Shown here: piece by piece, positions 1 to 10,500 of the stretch
Layout of the letters: each line of letters begins with the position of its first letter
How positions within the stretch are numbered: the first letter of the stretch is position 1
Origin: Fragilaria radians
Taxonomy: Eukaryota; Bacillariophyta; Fragilariophyceae; Fragilariales; Fragilariaceae
Direction: 5' to 3'
Assembly: GCA_900642245.1 (NCBI GenBank)
Contig: CAAAJI010000036.1
Span: 45,921 to 109,920 of the forward strand
DNA: 64,000 nucleotides
Notes under the pieces: generated by a model
The model's database searches: none
Seen by the model: only the letters and a program-made list of their open reading frames with translations
What the model was told of the DNA's origin: nothing
Made by a program: the position numbers and the translations under genes

Positions 1-2
1 CA

Positions 3-473
3 AATGCAATCATTGAGCAAGTCCACAAAGTGGTCAACAATATGCTCAGATCATTTGACTTAGAAAAGGAAAATTTGGAGGAAGATAATCCATTTGAGTA
101 CTTCCTCCAATCTACTGCCTGGGCTATAAGAAGCACCTACCATACCACACTACAACCAACCCCTTGTCAGTTGGTGTTTGGCAGAGATATGATTCACAAT
201 ATTGCATTTAAGGCAAATTGGGATCGAATTCAAAAAAGAAAACAGGACATAATCAACAAGTCCAATAGAAATGAAAACAAGAGTCGAATTTCTTATGAAT
301 ATAAGGTTGGAGACCAAGTGTTACTAGAGACACCTGGAATCCTTCGGAAACTCTCAACACCTCGTACGGGACCATACCCAGTAACGCAGGTGCATGAGAA
401 TGGCACTGTCCAAATACAAAAAGGAATTGTATCTGAGCGAGTGAATATCCGCCGGATCTCTCCCTTTCAATAA
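3..473 (+). CDS. Ty3/gypsy polyprotein, 3' end (integrase C-terminal half), cut by window edge
   Basis: The frame is open to the left edge of the window, so this is the tail of a longer pol gene. The first half reads like the end of an integrase catalytic core, with the usual motif in which the target-site helix is followed by TPCQLVFGRDM. The last third is a GPY/F module (RTGPYPVTQVHENGTVQI), which is characteristic of Ty3/gypsy integrases and binds DNA during insertion. No stop or frameshift is visible in this portion, unlike the other retroelement pieces in the window. No chromodomain follows. The stop is followed within 25 nt by a G-rich tract that could be the polypurine primer, so the 3' LTR probably starts near position 500. 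Whether the rest of the element is intact cannot be seen here. Confidence 0.85.
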   Translation, partial: NAIIEQVHKVVNNMLRSFDLEKENLEEDNPFEYFLQSTAWAIRSTYHTTLQPTPCQLVFGRDMIHNIAFKANWDRIQKRKQDIINKSNRNENKSRISYEYKVGDQVLLETPGILRKLSTPRTGPYPVTQVHENGTVQIQKGIVSERVNIRRISPFQ

Positions 474-900
474 AAAACCCTCAATTTACGTATAATCTTG
501 GGGGTGAATGACATACCTTTGAGTTAAGTTCATTAAGATAATACCTAAAAACTATAGGTTGTAAGCAATACAGTCTAGCAATACTGCATTAGGTTGCTAA
601 GACTAAGAGATGTGTGAGTGTACCAATACTGGAGACATCCAAGTAATTGTTAGTACAGTAAATAATACTAGAATCACTATTCTTATATTTACTCATCTAA
701 AAATCTAGAATAAGTTACATAGTTAACTATTCTTCTATATCTTCCACAGATTTAATAAAGACATAGTTTTATATAAATCTAGTGATGCTTAAATATTGCT
801 TATAAATGAAAAGATCATTTAGCATCTTTTCAGAACCGTCAATTACAGATAACAGGAATAATTATTCCAGAGTCCCAAATAACTAAGGGAATATGTTTAC
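474..900 (+). mobile_element. Probable 3' LTR region of the gypsy element
   Basis: This stretch follows the gypsy pol stop. It opens with a G-rich polypurine-like tract (TTGGGGGTGAATGA, about 500-513) and then becomes AT-rich with a TATA-like TATAAATG near 800. I can see no gene in it. Its position directly after pol makes an LTR the likeliest content, but the matching 5' LTR lies outside the window, so its ends cannot be fixed. Confidence 0.4.
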
Positions 901-1003
901 GCAAATGCAAAATTCAAACCGTGAATGAAAACGCAAATGCGAATGAAAACCGCGAATGAAATGCAAATGAAAAACGCTAATGTGAATGAAAAACGCGAAT
1001 GAG
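901..1003. repeat. Degenerate minisatellite, unit about GAATGAAAAACGC
   Basis: A run of six to seven imperfect copies of a 10-17 nt unit built from GAATGAAAA and CGCAAATG or CGCGAATG blocks. Copies differ by single bases and small length changes. The array sits between the gypsy element end and a copia relic and encodes nothing recognisable. Confidence 0.7.
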
Positions 1004-1074
1004 ATCTAAAGTAAAAATAATTAGATCATAATTTACAATTTGTATAAACTCTTAGAGCAGGTTACTCAGTAAAC

Positions 1075-1234
1075 CATGCAAAATCCAAGAAGGAAGAAGA
1101 CCTATTGAAAACAAATGGATGTTAAAAATCAAGCAAAACGGATTTTTAGAGCAAGACTGGTTGTCTATTGCTACAGTCAAGTTCCCGGTATTGATATCAA
1201 CAAAAGTTTTGCTCCTGTGATCATAGAATTATGA
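1075..1234 (+). pseudogene. Ty1/copia reverse transcriptase relic
   Basis: Two reading frames joined by a frameshift give the well-known start of a copia reverse transcriptase: a KWMLKIKQNG block (family: KWVFKIK.DG) and then RARLVVYCYSQVPGIDINK followed by SFAPVI (family: RARLVA.GYSQIPGVDF..SFAPVI). The frame changes just before RARLV, and a stop follows soon after SFAPVI. Only about 50 codons survive, so this is a dead scrap. It abuts the transposase-like fragment on the other strand. Confidence 0.75.
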
Positions 1235-1460
1235 GTGCATCAAACAATTTCTTCCATGCCCAATGCATGCCAGAAGTAAAGTTGAGATCCTCATATGCTT
1301 CGGAACATGTCATTCCATGCCGCTCCATCAGACGTGCCACTGTCCGGATGATTGATGCTTTCTCCTGGATAGTGTACCTCTTTTGTCTGCACCTCTGTGC
1401 GTCAGCATTGTTTGTGGGCTCACCACCACCATCATCATCATCTTTATTGTCTGACGTCAT
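1221..1460 (-). CDS. Helix-turn-helix fragment of a transposase-like protein
   Basis: An 80-codon frame that starts with an acidic, low-complexity leader (DDDDGGG). A basic block follows, RQKRYTIQEKASIIRTVARL, and then a second helix pattern ending HWAWKKLFDAL. This is the layout of the N-terminal DNA-binding helix-turn-helix found in pogo/CENP-B-like and other DDE transposases, which are multi-copy in diatoms: K-R-Y-T..EK, then a helix, then W-K-K. No catalytic DDE domain follows because the frame stops after the HTH. It is therefore either a truncated transposon gene or a domesticated or decayed N-terminus. The frame continues upstream of the chosen Met with a hydrophobic stretch that looks non-coding. 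Assignment rests on motif shape only. Confidence 0.45.
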   Translation of the reverse strand: MTSDNKDDDDGGGEPTNNADAQRCRQKRYTIQEKASIIRTVARLMERHGMTCSEAYEDLNFTSGMHWAWKKLFDALIIL

Positions 1461-1701
1461 GATGGATTGCTCAATAGTATGTGTCAAACAAAGAAGCAAA
1501 AGATGTATGATCAAAAAGAGTGAGTGCACCATCCGTTATTATGTTCTACAATGTACTTGTTTTTGTCTTTAACCTCACGCACGAGAAAAGTATACTAAAG
1601 TCTACGGGTTGTATCCGAGGTAAGAACTTTTGTTGAAAGTTCAAATCTCTTAAGCCCTTACAGGAACCTATTCATTGTACTTACGGCGCAGTATTTTGTT
1701 G

Positions 1702-2302
1702 ATGTCGCCAGCGTCTGTTTCTGCTTCCACTGGAGTTGGAGCGATGGGTTCTCCTGAGACACCTCGAACATCATCCTTTCACAACAATAATCATGTAAAT
1801 AATAATACCAACACGATCGAATTCGAACCTCCTTTGGCATGTGTTCGGCGAATCCTTAAAACCGCTTTGCCAAGTTCGACAAATGTTGGAAAGGATGCAA
1901 GTGCAGCCTTTTGTAGAGCAAGTGGGATCTTCGTTCTATACATTACTGCATGTGCAAATGACTTTGCAAGAGAAAATAAACGACAAACAATCACCGCTAA
2001 TGACGTCTTGGCAGCAGTCAAGGTAAGGTTGCGTTGTCACAAAAGGTGTTATATTCCATTCTCTTAACTTTGGCATCTTAATCGACTAGGAACTCGACTT
2101 TGATGATTTGACTCCCCAGTTAACAACATTTTTAGAAAAATACCGGGCCACTGAAAAGACGAAGCGAGATGCCAAGGCTGCTGCGAAGGCAGATGGTGGT
2201 TCAAGAAAGAAGCAACGAGTTTCAATTGATGAGGTTGATAGTGATGATGACGATAGAGAAGATGAAGAGGAAGAATCAAAAGCCGATGTCGGTGAAGAAT
2301 AA
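1702..2302 (+). CDS. POLE3: POLE3/Dpb3/CHRAC17-type histone-fold protein (two exons)
   Basis: Exons 1702-2022 and 2090-2302 flank a 67-nt GT-AG intron (GTAAGG...GACTAG) and encode 177 aa. Residues about 43-125 form an H2B-like histone fold with the family core RILKTALPSSTNVGKDA, FVLYITACANDFA and KRQTITANDVLAAVKELDFD. Splicing restores the last motif exactly. A basic linker and a strongly acidic C-terminal tail (155-177) follow, as in human POLE3. In other eukaryotes this subunit pairs with POLE4 in DNA polymerase epsilon and with CHRAC15 in the ISWI/CHRAC remodeller, binding double-stranded DNA and H3-H4 in the nucleus. The first ATG (ATGTCGCCA) is chosen because the frame upstream has no other ATG. 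The Asn-rich leader of about 40 residues is species-specific. Confidence 0.9.
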
Positions 2303-3727
2303 TACAACGCATTATTCTTATAAAGTTTAACTTTCAGTATACATTGCCGTAGTGTCACTTCTCGAAATCAACCTTTCAAAGCGCGTATAATTTGCTCAGG
2401 CAAATAAATATTGCATCCTCAATGAGTCAAGCACATTGATTAAGATAATATCAAGAGAATTATATAATTTTGCCAGGTTTAATTCGATTGTAACACCAAA
2501 AAATTGATTTATCCATGAAAATACTCGTTAAATTGCAAGAATACTTGAGCGCAGAAATGGAATGACACTTTGAATGATACAACTCTAAGATCTTCGCCGT
2601 TGTTTTCCGGATCCTATTGCCTTCATCAAAGGATTTCAATTATTGAGATGAAACTGATTGTGAGCTTATGATGTTCAGAACATAAAGGATATGTTACATG
2701 CTACATGCGCAGCTGACAGGTGCTTTACATGGCATCTTGATTATGCTACGATATGAGAAAATGAAAACGGTCAGGGATTTAAATCTGCTTTGACTTGTTC
2801 AAACATTATGTAAAATGATAAACCTCTGATACGTTGATTTTATGCCAAACCCATACTATATCCATCAGTATGGCAATCATACTTAACCCCTTATACTACA
2901 CTTGGGTATGATCTTGCAACAGAAAAAAGGTTATTGATGTAGAAGCCTGTATGAAAGGATTTGTGTTGCCATATTTATTAAGTCCTGCATCAGAAATTTG
3001 TGCAGTCTTGATTCTGAAAGCTAGATTGATTATCTTGAGTACGTACTGTCATCATAAGAAGACAGCCTACTGAGAGTTCTGGGTAACAATCAGAACTAAT
3101 GCGATGAGGTTCTATATTCAGTTCATTGTCATGGATCAAAGCCATGAAAGCCTGAACTAAGCCTATGTTGATGCATAAGCTACAATTGAGATGAATTCTA
3201 CAATCATTGGACATCAATGTAGAACAATGAATCCTTTTTGATTGTAATCTTGTGGTACCATGATCTTTGGGTATCTCTTTTCTTATTACCGTTGTGCGAG
3301 GGCATATCATGTTCCCTATGAAGTATGTATTGCAGGTATCAAAAGCTATGCGCAAGTCTTTGAAAAGATAATTACATTATTCTATGCTTACGAGTAAATG
3401 TAGTGAGATAAGGCATTCCATATAATGACACAGGTATTTGTGGACGCTGACATATACTGGCTAAGCTGTTCTCGTTATGGATTCAGAATGATACCAATAA
3501 TCATTGGTAACGTTAGATGAATTTGATTTTTCACAATACTTGCTCGTGAATATTTATTACTGAAAATTGCCAATAATAACTGAAAATGAATGATATTTCA
3601 CTTAAAGAAACAGGGATAACTGAGTGGATCATATTGAAATTGTCCTACTAGACACGTCACACTATTCTTATTGTCACTTGCGCAACTTTGTCAAGCAAAA
3701 AAATCGCCGACTCTTTAGATATTGAAA
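2303..3727. other. Gene-free spacer
   Basis: AT-rich intergenic DNA. One minus-strand open frame of 121 codons (2990-3355) has no domain I recognise and no clear coding character. I see no RNA gene or long repeat. The last 200 bp presumably hold the promoter of the methyltransferase gene. Confidence 0.5.
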
Positions 3728-5098
3728 ATGAATGGCTTGAAGTCAACAATAATCTTTACCTTTTCATTACCGCCACTTCTCAAAGGTCTTGCCTTGAAAG
3801 GAATATCACAACGTGGTAATTCTATATCAAGTTTATTTTCTTCCCGCCCTCTTATTCCAGAAGAAAATCCTTTGGCATTCCGTGACCAAATATCTAAATC
3901 TGGTGTTCCTTACACGAGTGTTCTTGAAGGACTTCATCAATTATACCCACCTTCAGATTTGTCTCGTCGAAATGCTGCTAGTCGTACAGATGGCTATTGG
4001 CCTTTTATTCGAAATGGACAAGATCCACCTCAACAACTTACGTATGGTGAATTTGATTTCTACTTTTTTGCCGAATTAATTGATAAGGCTCAGGATTTTT
4101 ACTTTGAAGGACGAGAAGATATCCAACCTACATGGCAAGATAAAGTATTTTGCGATGTGGGATCAGGAGCGGGTCGTCTTGTCTTAGCTGCTGCGGCTCT
4201 CCATCCGGGATGGAAACTCTGCCATGGAATCGAACTACTACATAGCATTCATGTTCTTGCCGAAGAAGCGCTTGATATGTGTAATCCAATAAGTGAAACA
4301 AAAGAAAGACGCTCATTGCAACCTTTAAAGTCAAGCTTTGTAGGAGAAGAAGATATTTTATTGCAATCTAGTGGGAAATACATACTTAATGGGGAGAATG
4401 GGGATGGCGTAAATGGTGAATCAATCGTGACGTTGGGAAAAGCTGATTCTAGCTTGGATCATTTCTATCTTCCGACATCTCATGAGTCCTTGGAAAGGGC
4501 ATATCCTCTAGCTCCTGTAAAATTTACTTGCGGCTCTTTCGATGATCCTTCAACCTATTTTGGTGATTCAGATTGTATCTTTGTTTTCTCAAGCTGCATG
4601 TCCAAGGCGATTATTACGCGCTTAAGCCAAGCAATAGCGAAACAATGTAAGCCAGGTACCATTGTAATAACAACGGAGTTTCATCTGGAGTTGCACGGAA
4701 TGGTCGACCCGTCATACGACCCTGATGAGGAGAAGTATTCACATTGCAACTATGATGGAGACTTTGATGACCCAGATGATGCTGAAGAATGGAAAATATT
4801 TTGCGCTGATGAGGGCATTGAGTTAAAGCCGTTTCAGTTCGACCTCTTAGAGAAGAAAGATGGATACTGCTGGTTGACAGGAGGAACCTCTACAGCTTAT
4901 ATCCATCGGGTGGTAAAATCTTCATGGGAAGAAGGAAGGAAGCCATTTGATGTGTCGACTCTTTCAGACGAAGAAGCAGCAGCCATGGCTTGGATCCATG
5001 CGATTAAATATCCGTCTTCCGATTTCTACCGCGAAGTTCGAAACAATATGATATTTCATGGATTCGACGAATTATGGTATAAAGATTTGGAGGGCTAG
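3728..5098 (+). CDS. DOT1-like SAM-dependent methyltransferase with signal-like N-terminus
   Basis: A single-exon protein of 456 aa. The ATG at 3728 is used because the frame upstream has only a TTG. Residues about 106-182 match the DOT1 methyltransferase layout: YGEFDFYFFAELIDKA (cf. the D1 loop), then SAM motif I CDVGSGAGRLVLAAA (D143, G145, G147, G149), then an acidic GIEL that would bind the ribose. Near residues 280-325, DCIFVFSSCMS and a later PGTIVITTEF fit motifs IV/V of the same fold. The region between them holds an insertion of about 80 residues. The first 25 residues are hydrophobic (STIIFTFSLPPLLKGLAL), like a signal or transit sequence, which is unexpected for a histone H3K79 enzyme. 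The substrate may therefore not be a histone. The fold call is fairly safe; the substrate is unknown. Confidence 0.7.
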   Translation: MNGLKSTIIFTFSLPPLLKGLALKGISQRGNSISSLFSSRPLIPEENPLAFRDQISKSGVPYTSVLEGLHQLYPPSDLSRRNAASRTDGYWPFIRNGQDPPQQLTYGEFDFYFFAELIDKAQDFYFEGREDIQPTWQDKVFCDVGSGAGRLVLAAAALHPGWKLCHGIELLHSIHVLAEEALDMCNPISETKERRSLQPLKSSFVGEEDILLQSSGKYILNGENGDGVNGESIVTLGKADSSLDHFYLPTSHESLERAYPLAPVKFTCGSFDDPSTYFGDSDCIFVFSSCMSKAIITRLSQAIAKQCKPGTIVITTEFHLELHGMVDPSYDPDEEKYSHCNYDGDFDDPDDAEEWKIFCADEGIELKPFQFDLLEKKDGYCWLTGGTSTAYIHRVVKSSWEEGRKPFDVSTLSDEEAAAMAWIHAIKYPSSDFYREVRNNMIFHGFDELWYKDLEG

Positions 5099-6172
5099 GT
5101 GTCCCACGATTGTAATATATTAGATAAACACACAGCGTAGGCTTGAAGCTTTCCTTATGATCTCACGCATGGTACTCCAAAAGTAGCGACGTCTAATTAC
5201 TATATTTTTGGAAATTTGAGAAGCATTCTTTCGGCAATAGACTAGATACAAATCGCAGAGGGCACAAAGTAGCCATTACGCAGATATGATGAAGTTTCTT
5301 AACGACTTAAAATTCAAAATGTGACTCGCTTTCCTGACACTAAGAGACCAGGCAAGAAATTTCAACAATTACGTTTACAATTATTTCTACAGAGCAATAT
5401 CGAAGGTCATTGAATCTTAAATAAAACGTACCTTTCGTGTTTGTGATACTTATACTACTTTGATACCGAAGACTAGCCCAGATGAGCTTGCAGCTGTTGA
5501 GTGGAAAAAAGACAAAATCTCTAAAATGCTACTAGACTTTACCTGCAAGTTAGGCATGGAAGCTTTGTAAATCATTATCATGCTTCTATGACAAAATTGA
5601 ATCTTTAGAAGGAGGAGAGTCACTCAATGATTAATCAAAAAGAAACACATGCAGTGATATACGTCATTAATCCAAAAGCAAGGATTAGTGTAATCTTGCG
5701 AGCGAAGGACACACATTTTGTGTGTTGTAAAATGGCATCACATTTAGTTCCTTCTAATTATTGAAAACTTGCTTGAAATTTTGGACTTTTTACAGAGATA
5801 CATTAAACATGTCAAGATAAGATCAGGGATCCAATCTTCATGTAGCAAGCATGACGTTTATCTCGGTGTAACAATTCGACAGTTTCGAATACCTTACCAT
5901 CAAGACTTGGTGGCCCACAATATTCCAGTTTCTTTTTCATCAGACCTAAGCTGCCCGGCGACGCATTCAACAATTACTTTACCTAGGGAAAAGGATGAAA
6001 TCAACAACTTTGGTTGTAGAATTTGAGCGATACGTTTTCTAAAATCCTTAATTTGTCCCCCTACCCTTTTACTTGTAGTCCCAGTTTTTCAAGAAATTGT
6101 TTCAAATTTTATAAGTGTAGTTAAATATGCTAAAGCTCTATCATTTACGTTTTGTCATGGCTTAACACTGAC
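5099..6172. other. Gene-free spacer
   Basis: Spacer between the plus-strand methyltransferase and the minus-strand fabI, which converge here. An 85-codon frame (5769-6026, plus strand) has no recognisable domain. No repeats or RNA genes were seen. Confidence 0.5.
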
Positions 6173-7382
6173 CTAAACAGTCATGGAAACGGAATCTAGT
6201 GCCATTCCCATGCAATTGAGTCCGTTATCAACATAGAGTGTAACTCCAGTGATTGAGCGAGCCATTGGAGAGCAAAGAAAAAGCGCTGAGTTACCAACGT
6301 CATCACTGTACAAATCTTGTGCGAGGGGTGCATTAGCTTTGGAATAATCAATCGCAAGTTCAATGAAGGTTTTCTGTCCTGGCTCTTTTCCTATAGCAGA
6401 AGCAGCACGAGATTTCAATGGACCTGCTGATACTGTGTTTACCCGAATTCCATACTTGCGACCGGCTTCATATGCTAACGTTCTCGTATCCGATTCAAGT
6501 TGCGCTTTTGCAGATGACATTCCCCCACCATAACCTGGAATGACCCTTTCGGAGGCAATGTATGTTAAAGACATGAAGGCACCTCCCTCGTTCATGATTG
6601 GTCCAAACTTTTGCAAGAGCGAGACTGCTGAGTATGCAGAAGCCGATGACGCAGCGAGATAACCCTTTCTTGAAGTTTCCAAGAGTGGCTTGGTAACTTC
6701 AGGACCGTTAGCTAGGGAGTGAACGACGATATCAATCTTGCCGTAATCAGCTTCAACAGCCTTTGCAACTTCAGAAATTGTATATCCAGACAAACCAGCG
6801 TATCGCTTATTTGTTTGAATCTCTTCTGGCACGTCTTCAGGTGTATCAAAAACAGCGTCCAATGGGTAGATTTTCTCGATAACCATTTTCGATCCGTCGG
6901 GAAGCAAGCAGTCCTCTTCAAAAGTTCCTTTCCTCAGCCCCATTTCAAAAATCTTGAGAACTGGAGGCCAAGTTCCTACAATGATAGTTGCTCCTGCAGA
7001 GGCAAGAGCCTTGGCTATTGCCCATCCGTAACCAGTAGAATCGGCAACTCCAGCAACAAAAGCAACCTTCCCCTTCAAATCAACCACGGCACCCATCGAC
7101 AACTCAGTCTTTGACTTGGCAACATGATAGTTAGACGGTTGACTAATTCCCAATCCAACTGATCGCACACCTAAGTAGGAGAAAAATAAATAGTGAGATT
7201 TGATCGAAAGTTGCTGCATGATTTGAAATATCTTCCAGTGATTTGCAGAAGATTTAGATATAATTTCCCGAAACTTGCATCTGCAATTCTCTCTTAACTG
7301 ACAACTCACCTCTTGTGGGAGCGAAGGCTACGCAGTTCGCTGCTAATGTGGAGAGAGCAATGAGAGAGACAATAGGACGCAT
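6173..7382 (-). CDS. fabI: Plastid enoyl-[acyl-carrier-protein] reductase (NADH)
   Basis: Catalyses the last reduction of each elongation cycle of plastid type II fatty-acid synthesis, from trans-2-enoyl-ACP to acyl-ACP. Exons 7310-7382 and 6173-7170 (139-nt intron, GTGAGT...CTACTTAG, phase 1) give 356 aa. Exon 1 encodes a signal peptide ending NCVAFAPTR, with cleavage expected before the Phe, as in diatom bipartite plastid presequences. The Ser/Lys-containing residues 25-50 would be the transit part. The mature enzyme is an atypical short-chain dehydrogenase: nucleotide loop GVADSTGYGWAIA (65-77), HSLANGPEV (175-183), catalytic Tyr228 and Tyr238 and Lys246 in YIASERVIPGYGGGMSSAK, and RVNTVSAGPLKSRAAS. 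These motifs match the plant and cyanobacterial branch. The gene would act with the rest of plastid FAS II, none of which is nearby. Confidence 0.95.
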
Positions 7383-7487
7383 ATTTTTCACAACCGTTGT
7401 TTTGTAATAGAAGAAGGGGAAAAATGCGTGATTTCGTTGACAAGTTTGATCTTTGTCGATAGGCTGATATTTGGATCGTACTCGAAA

Positions 7488-7511
7488 GTACGCGCGTACG
7501 TAGTTACGTCA
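7488..7511 (-). promoter_or_regulatory. Candidate fabI promoter element: 12-bp palindrome plus CRE-like site
   Basis: About 105-130 bp upstream of the fabI ATG lies a perfect palindrome GTACGCGCGTAC (7488-7499), followed by TTACGTCA (7504-7511), one base from the bZIP/CRE consensus TGACGTCA. Diatom CO2/cAMP- and light-responsive promoters are known to use TGACGT-type elements. Position and composition are seen directly; function is inferred. Confidence 0.35.
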
Positions 7512-10500
7512 TATTTCCGATGGCCGTGATGGCGCTTACAAATGGTATGTCATCTTGGGGAATCTGAAACGCAATCATTTTTGAATTTGAGTCCTATTGA
7601 TCGAAGTTTTAGGGGGTACGATGAAAAAAGTCCTCCCATTATTCACTGTCATGAAGTAAACTCAAATTGGATGGCCCTCTATGTGACCCTCTGTACAAAA
7701 TACAACCTCCCTTCAATACGCTTGGATATTCATGGAAGAAATGGTTATACGGACCTCCCTAGAGGAACAAAGATGACGATTGCGAAGGCTTACGCCATCT
7801 AAAGCCAGTCAGGGACCTCTTTAACATTTACTAATCGTTTTCCTTGTCATTCTATGTATGTCAGAATTTAAAATTAAAAAACTTTACTTTCTTTAGGAGG
7901 GAGGATCAATGAGATCTATTAAATGACTCGACTTGATTGCGGTACGAAAGCCAATACGGTGTTGTAGCTTAATGTGTAATTTACACAAATTAGTGTTTAT
8001 GATTTCTATATTTCACTTCACATTGATTTTTATTCAATCAAACATGTTAAGAAAATTGCATTAAACAAAGAAGATTGTTTCTATTGGAAGTAAATAGTAT
8101 TTTTAGTTTAGGCTTCACTCTCCTCTTCGTTCCCTGATAGCTTATGAGAACTAATTTCCTTACGTCAGAATGAGCAACTACGGTCCAATCATGACTCTAT
8201 CCACATCTGAAGCTTAGATTGAAAATTTGATCTTGACAAGTGTTGGATCACGACAACAATCAGCTGATTCAAGTGACTATAGCTTAATCGAAACCACTAC
8301 ACATTTCTTGGAAAGTATGTGTGATCTTTTCCATGAAATATGCTAAAAAGCCAATGATATTTTTTCATTGCATTGGATTTGTTTCGAACTTTATAATTGC
8401 TGCAAAGGTTAATCTTAAAAAATTTGTCCAGACTAATTGAATTTTCTGGTTACTTTTATTAAACCATATAAAACTGTGAGTTACTTTTGATGCAAGTATC
8501 TTTGAGCATATGAGAATTTGATAGAGTCAACATAAAAGAGTGGAGCACAAACATTGTCAATCTATAGTAGTAGTAGTGTACAAATACTAGAAATGAAAGA
8601 GTGACGTAGAAATTTTTGCACGACAGGAGTCAATTGAAACCAGCATATTCTGTAGTGATTACAGATAAATCATCATTTCTGTGCCTTTGTGGACTTCCGG
8701 ACCCCTTTTAGATTTGCATTGTATCTCAGTTGAACTTAGGGATAAATCATACGTACTATGATATTGTAAAGTATTTGAGTGAATATGTTCCATGGCCCAT
8801 TTCGATCATGATACGTGATTCATTGGTCAATCACGGCTTTATTTGGATGATGGCTTAAGATTTGGCTTTTGCAATCTCTTAAATATTATGTAGTGTAAAA
8901 TGTACGACACATCCTAATGGCTAAATGAGTATAATAATTTCATTGCAAAGGCCTAATTAAACATTAGTACACTATATGTGTATTTGTCCCATGCAATACC
9001 TAGACAATCGGTCGGAAAGTCTTTGTCTGAGTCACGATAATGATACTGCGGTAATAAACTATAAGCCTTCTTTCTTAGCCAACAAGCAAGTTGCAGTATT
9101 TCTTTACTTTCATTGTCACATTCCACTTTTGAGCTTGAGTCTAACACAAACATGTATATCTTCCTTGTCGCTAAGCGTTTTTAGTTTACTAGATCTTAGG
9201 TCCTGTCACACGTTCTTTACTGAAGTATTTTGCTCCACCTATACTTCATGTATTCCTTGTAGAAGTGAACATAACGTTTCGGAATTTACTTTGAATGGAG
9301 AACGAATCAACTACCTCCGTAAGAGTATTATTATCTGGAGAAACATAACAACAGTGTACTATACACAGTGTACTATACACAGTGCACTATTGAATGTCCA
9401 CATATGTCGTTCCTTTAGAAATCTACCAATCGTTCCAGAGCTAGACTCCCAATATCAACTCCAATGGCTAAGTTGTCCTATTGTGAGATAGAATATGCTT
9501 CATTGAACTTACCTAGGCAGAAATTAATGTGAAAGCCTATTTGCTAACTTTCCTGACACCGATATGTAAATGGCATGCAGAATATTCTTACGTATAGTGT
9601 TGTAGTACAAAGCTGATACTTTCGTTAAAGATATCCAAAGCACATTCTTCTGACTTTAACTCATTTTCTCAGTATTCAGCATCTCAAATATATATATAAA
9701 TTCAATATCCTCAAATCTCATGATACCCCGATGTCCAATATTCTATGTTTCCTTGATATATAACAGTCTTCACTTCTTGATCTTGAATTTTGTCTCCAAA
9801 ATATCTTGGAAAATTCAAACACCAACATTATTTCCTGTAATTTTTTCCAGACACTCTATTTATGTTAAAAATGACAAAATGTGTAAGCCAGCTGTTTTTC
9901 AGGAGCACACAGTCACTAAATAGCCGTGAGTATTTCGCTCTCCAGGTCCGAACAGATATTTCCGTTGCGAAACTGATTACTTGGCCAAAATCGAAATAAA
10001 ACATGGAAGATTACAGCAAGCCATCTAGAACAAGGCATATGATAGATTCATAGAAAAAACCACTGAAATCCCATCCATATTATACCATGAATAGGACTGA
10101 TGTGGACCTAGTATGACATTGGATACTAGAAGACCAAAAATCACCAAGCCAATAGTAGGCTAAACAATAACTGATCGCGCCACAAGCGCACAGACATGGA
10201 GACTTAATCTGAATTATCTTCAGTATACATAGATTTCATTAGACAACACCGTGTTGAAGTACCAAATTAGAAATAAAATTCCTAGTAGGAATCCTATAGA
10301 ATTAGATATCATGGAAACATTCGCAAATAATTGGCTTTTTCTGAGGATCAATTCATAGGATATGGTTCAACAACGGAAAGAAAAAATTAAATCCTTCTTT
10401 GTCTATACTTACGGGATTGAGCTCCGTCCATTGATACGTCTAAATCCTCAATCATAAGGAATGCAGGAGGGAGATCATTTGATTTTTGTATTATCTGATT

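Noticed and set aside
1452..1459. A perfect TGACGTCA palindrome
   Set aside because: It lies inside the helix-turn-helix frame and spans its proposed start codon, so it is more likely coincidence than a control site.
1590..1665. A GTTCAAATC-like T-loop sequence suggesting a tRNA
   Set aside because: No matching acceptor, D or anticodon stems could be drawn around it.
1675..1701. A longer N-terminus for the POLE3-like protein beginning at TTG
   Set aside because: Nuclear genes here start with ATG; the first ATG is 27 nt downstream and no conserved residues are lost.
2990..3355. A 121-codon minus-strand frame
   Set aside because: I briefly considered a retroelement fragment, but no motif could be placed with any confidence.
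8976..9491. A 171-codon plus-strand frame
   Set aside because: No recognisable domain, it runs through a 14-bp tandem repeat, and its composition looks random.
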